DNA of 64,000 nucleotides from an uncultured Alphaproteobacteria bacterium (GTDB lineage Bacteria > Pseudomonadota > Alphaproteobacteria > HIMB59 > GCA-002718135). Location: positions 1 to 64,000 of the forward strand of contig CACIXR010000004.1 in assembly GCA_902590695.1 (NCBI GenBank), given 5' to 3'. A program made the position numbers and the translations under genes. Of the stretch, positions 62,027 through 64,000 are shown piece by piece. The stretch's first letter is position 1, and the number at the start of each line of letters is the position of its first letter. The notes under the pieces were generated by a model. It did no database searches, was not told where the DNA came from, and saw nothing but the letters and a program-made list of their open reading frames with translations.

Positions 62027-62929
62027 ATGCTAAGGATAGGATTAATTGGTTGTGGTAAATGGGGAGAGGTTGTTGCTAACGAAATACAAAAACACCGTTT
62101 ATTTAATTTAGCATCAGTAGTTTGTAATAAAGAATTTAAATATGATGGAGATTTTGTACTTTTAAATAGAATTAAAGAATCTGTAAATAAAGAAATTAAT
62201 GATTGTTTATATGTTGCAGCTTTACCTTCCACAAATATGGAGGTTGTAAAATTAGCAAGTAAGATAAATATGCCACTAATTATTGAAAAACCTTCTGTAA
62301 ATAATTATTCTCATGCTTTGCAATTGAGAAAATTAGTTAAAGATAAAAATTTGATAGTTTTTCCAAATACAACAAATTATTTTTCAGAGACTTATAAAAA
62401 AATTAAATTTTTTGTTGATACAAATTTAAATAATATTGAAAAATTAACAATTTTTGAGGGGGGATTTGGGCCTTTTAGAGAAAATATACATCCAATATGG
62501 GATTGGGGATATCACCCACTTTCTTTAATTTTACTATTATTTAAAGATTACAAATTTAGTAACTTTCAAATTTCAGAAATTAAAAATAGTTTACTAGATA
62601 GTAAAAAAATAGTCTCACGTTTTAATTTTAAAATTAATGAAAATATCAATGTCAAGTTAGTAACTGGAAATTTTTTTAAAACAAAAAAAAGAATATTAAA
62701 AATTTATTTAAAAAATAATCAGTATTATTTATGCGATATGATTGAACATAAATTGTATTTTAACAATAAAAACATACATAAGAATAATGTAAGTCCTTTA
62801 AATTCTATTTTAAATAATTTTTATTTAGATATAAAAAATAAAGATAATAATCTTAGTAAAGATTTAATGGATATATCATGTCTTGTAACAGAAATATTAG
62901 AGAAATTTTATCCTTATAATAGAAATTAA
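62027..62929 (+). CDS. Gfo/Idh/MocA-family oxidoreductase (sugar-type)
   Basis: A 300-aa NAD(P)-binding oxidoreductase. The N-terminal motif is RIGLIGCGKWGEVVANEI, followed by VAALPSTNMEVVKLAS near 65 and the active-site-like IEKPSVN near 88. The C-terminal half is less conserved, so the substrate (a nucleotide sugar or inositol) is unclear. It follows the epimerase after three bases and belongs with it in sugar-nucleotide synthesis. Its stop overlaps the membrane protein start by one base. Confidence 0.8.
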   Translation: MLRIGLIGCGKWGEVVANEIQKHRLFNLASVVCNKEFKYDGDFVLLNRIKESVNKEINDCLYVAALPSTNMEVVKLASKINMPLIIEKPSVNNYSHALQLRKLVKDKNLIVFPNTTNYFSETYKKIKFFVDTNLNNIEKLTIFEGGFGPFRENIHPIWDWGYHPLSLILLLFKDYKFSNFQISEIKNSLLDSKKIVSRFNFKINENINVKLVTGNFFKTKKRILKIYLKNNQYYLCDMIEHKLYFNNKNIHKNNVSPLNSILNNFYLDIKNKDNNLSKDLMDISCLVTEILEKFYPYNRN

Positions 62930-64000
62930 TGAGTATAGTGATTATTAATGCTTTTATTTATCCATTAGCAACTACAATAATTTTATTAAGTATTTTTGGG
63001 TATGGTAAGGTTATTAATAATTTTTTTTATAAAGATTTATTAAATTATCAATTAAGAAACTTAATTCTATTCCAGGGATTAATTTTTACTGGCTTATTTT
63101 CAATAATAGTAAATATTTTTTTTCCTTTAAAAGATTATTATTCTATTTGTATAATTATAATCGGTTTATTTTTTTATTTTATCAATTTTTCAAGAATAAA
63201 TTTGAAAAAGGAAATTAATTTTATTTCAATAGTTGTAATATTCTCTTCTTTTCTAGCAATTTATGCCGGTGTTAACGATGATTTTGATTATCATTTAAAA
63301 ACAATCAATAATTACAAAAATTATAATTTATTTGAAATTATACATGGAAGACAAGTAAGCTATAATTCATTTTGGCTATTCTTACATTCAATCTTTTCAA
63401 TTGATAAGTATATAGCTTCATTGTTTATTCTTGGATCACTTATATTCACTATTGCTATTTATGATCTATTTTTCTTATTAAAAAAAAGTTTTAAGGAAAA
63501 TAAATTTATTTTATCTACGATTTCTTTTTTCTTTCTGATTTTTCTTTTAGGTGTACAAAGCAAATTTAAAGATTTTGGCACAGACTTACCAGGTGCAATT
63601 ATTTCTTTTTATATATTATTTATAATTGTAAATGAGTTTTTTTATAAAAAAGAAATATCAAAAAATATATTGATTTTTATAATTTTACTTTCCAGTTTCG
63701 TTTTTGTTATTAAATTAACAAATGTATTAATATTGTTTTTCTTAATTATATATATTTTTAAAATAAATTTGCTTTCAATAAATTTTAAAAATATATATTT
63801 ACCAATTCTTCTAATTCTTTTATGGTTTTTTCAAAATCTAATAATTAGTGGTTGCCTTATTTGGCCAATTGAAACTACTTGTTTTTACAATATAGAAAAT
63901 TCAGCGAACGAATTTGCAATGATAGAATCTTTTGCAAAGGGTGACTCAATTGGTGCCATGAAAACAGATAATATTGAATGGATAGGTATATGGTTTAGCG
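62929..64000 (+). CDS. Polytopic membrane protein of glycan block (3' partial)
   Basis: Open frame of 357 codons running off the window. It is very hydrophobic, with roughly ten membrane helices, and has DDFDYHLKTINNYKNYNLFE near 115 and a late SGCLIWPIE. It resembles LIC_10190-type or O-antigen polymerase/glycosyltransferase-like membrane proteins with a first-loop Asp pair. Position after GT2, methyltransferase, epimerase and oxidoreductase genes supports a role in surface-polysaccharide assembly. The call is by topology and context only. Confidence 0.6.
   Translation, partial: MSIVIINAFIYPLATTIILLSIFGYGKVINNFFYKDLLNYQLRNLILFQGLIFTGLFSIIVNIFFPLKDYYSICIIIIGLFFYFINFSRINLKKEINFISIVVIFSSFLAIYAGVNDDFDYHLKTINNYKNYNLFEIIHGRQVSYNSFWLFLHSIFSIDKYIASLFILGSLIFTIAIYDLFFLLKKSFKENKFILSTISFFFLIFLLGVQSKFKDFGTDLPGAIISFYILFIIVNEFFYKKEISKNILIFIILLSSFVFVIKLTNVLILFFLIIYIFKINLLSINFKNIYLPILLILLWFFQNLIISGCLIWPIETTCFYNIENSANEFAMIESFAKGDSIGAMKTDNIEWIGIWFS

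Overview
The window looks like a chromosome segment from a streamlined, AT-rich marine alphaproteobacterium of the SAR11/Pelagibacterales or HIMB59 type. Supporting signs are a G+C of roughly 30% by eye, almost no intergenic space, many one- to four-base gene overlaps, alphaproteobacterial gene orders (petABC, ffs-dnaX-ybaB-recR, rpmH-rnpA-yidD-yidC-yihA-argB-dapD-dapE), a NDUFAF7-type methyltransferase next to lgt, and a membrane-anchored cytochrome c. The exact lineage is an inference.

Layout. 1-14.5 kb is core: an OmpR/EnvZ-like two-component pair, proC, ubiK, lgt, pgeF, prs, rplY, pth, ychF, the bc1 complex (petABC, with an unusual Qo motif), trmL and a pirin. 14.5-20.5 kb is a zinc homeostasis locus. 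It has a tiny Cys-rich metallothionein-like peptide, a DUF1636 protein, an 84-aa Cys/His protein, a WD40 protein, a CobW-type GTPase, znuA with a long His/Asp repeat, a Zur-box-like palindrome, then divergent znuC-znuB-zur. 20.5-29.5 kb is core again: cca, panC, the rpmH-to-yihA membrane and ribosome block, argB, dapD and dapE.

29.4-38.3 kb is one minus-strand operon of nine genes built around a sugar-type ABC importer (Tat-exported binding protein and two permeases, no ATPase). It includes a creatininase-family amidohydrolase, a glycoside-hydrolase-like TIM-barrel protein of unknown specificity, a metallo-beta-lactamase-fold hydrolase, a Gfo/Idh/MocA dehydrogenase, a glycosyltransferase and a 2-hydroxyacid dehydrogenase. 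It is the best candidate here for an undescribed uptake and catabolic system. An intergenic region with an operator-like palindrome separates it from a 58-aa protein.

38.7-52 kb is housekeeping (M24 peptidase, a Thr/Ser dehydratase, truA, fmt, def, recR, ybaB, dnaX, SRP RNA, pheA, kdsB, cytochrome c, hisN). 50.3-57.9 kb is a yejABEF-type peptide importer followed by a TPR-methyltransferase. A dihydrodipicolinate-synthase-family gene (57.95-58.88 kb) has far higher G+C than its neighbours and sits at the 3' end of a tRNA-Ser(GGA) gene. 59.1-64 kb is a very AT-rich surface-polysaccharide block (GT2, SAM methyltransferase, NAD-dependent epimerase, Gfo/Idh/MocA oxidoreductase, polytopic membrane protein) that runs off the window. 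Six convergent gene pairs end with stop codons sharing one CTAA or TTAA tetranucleotide.
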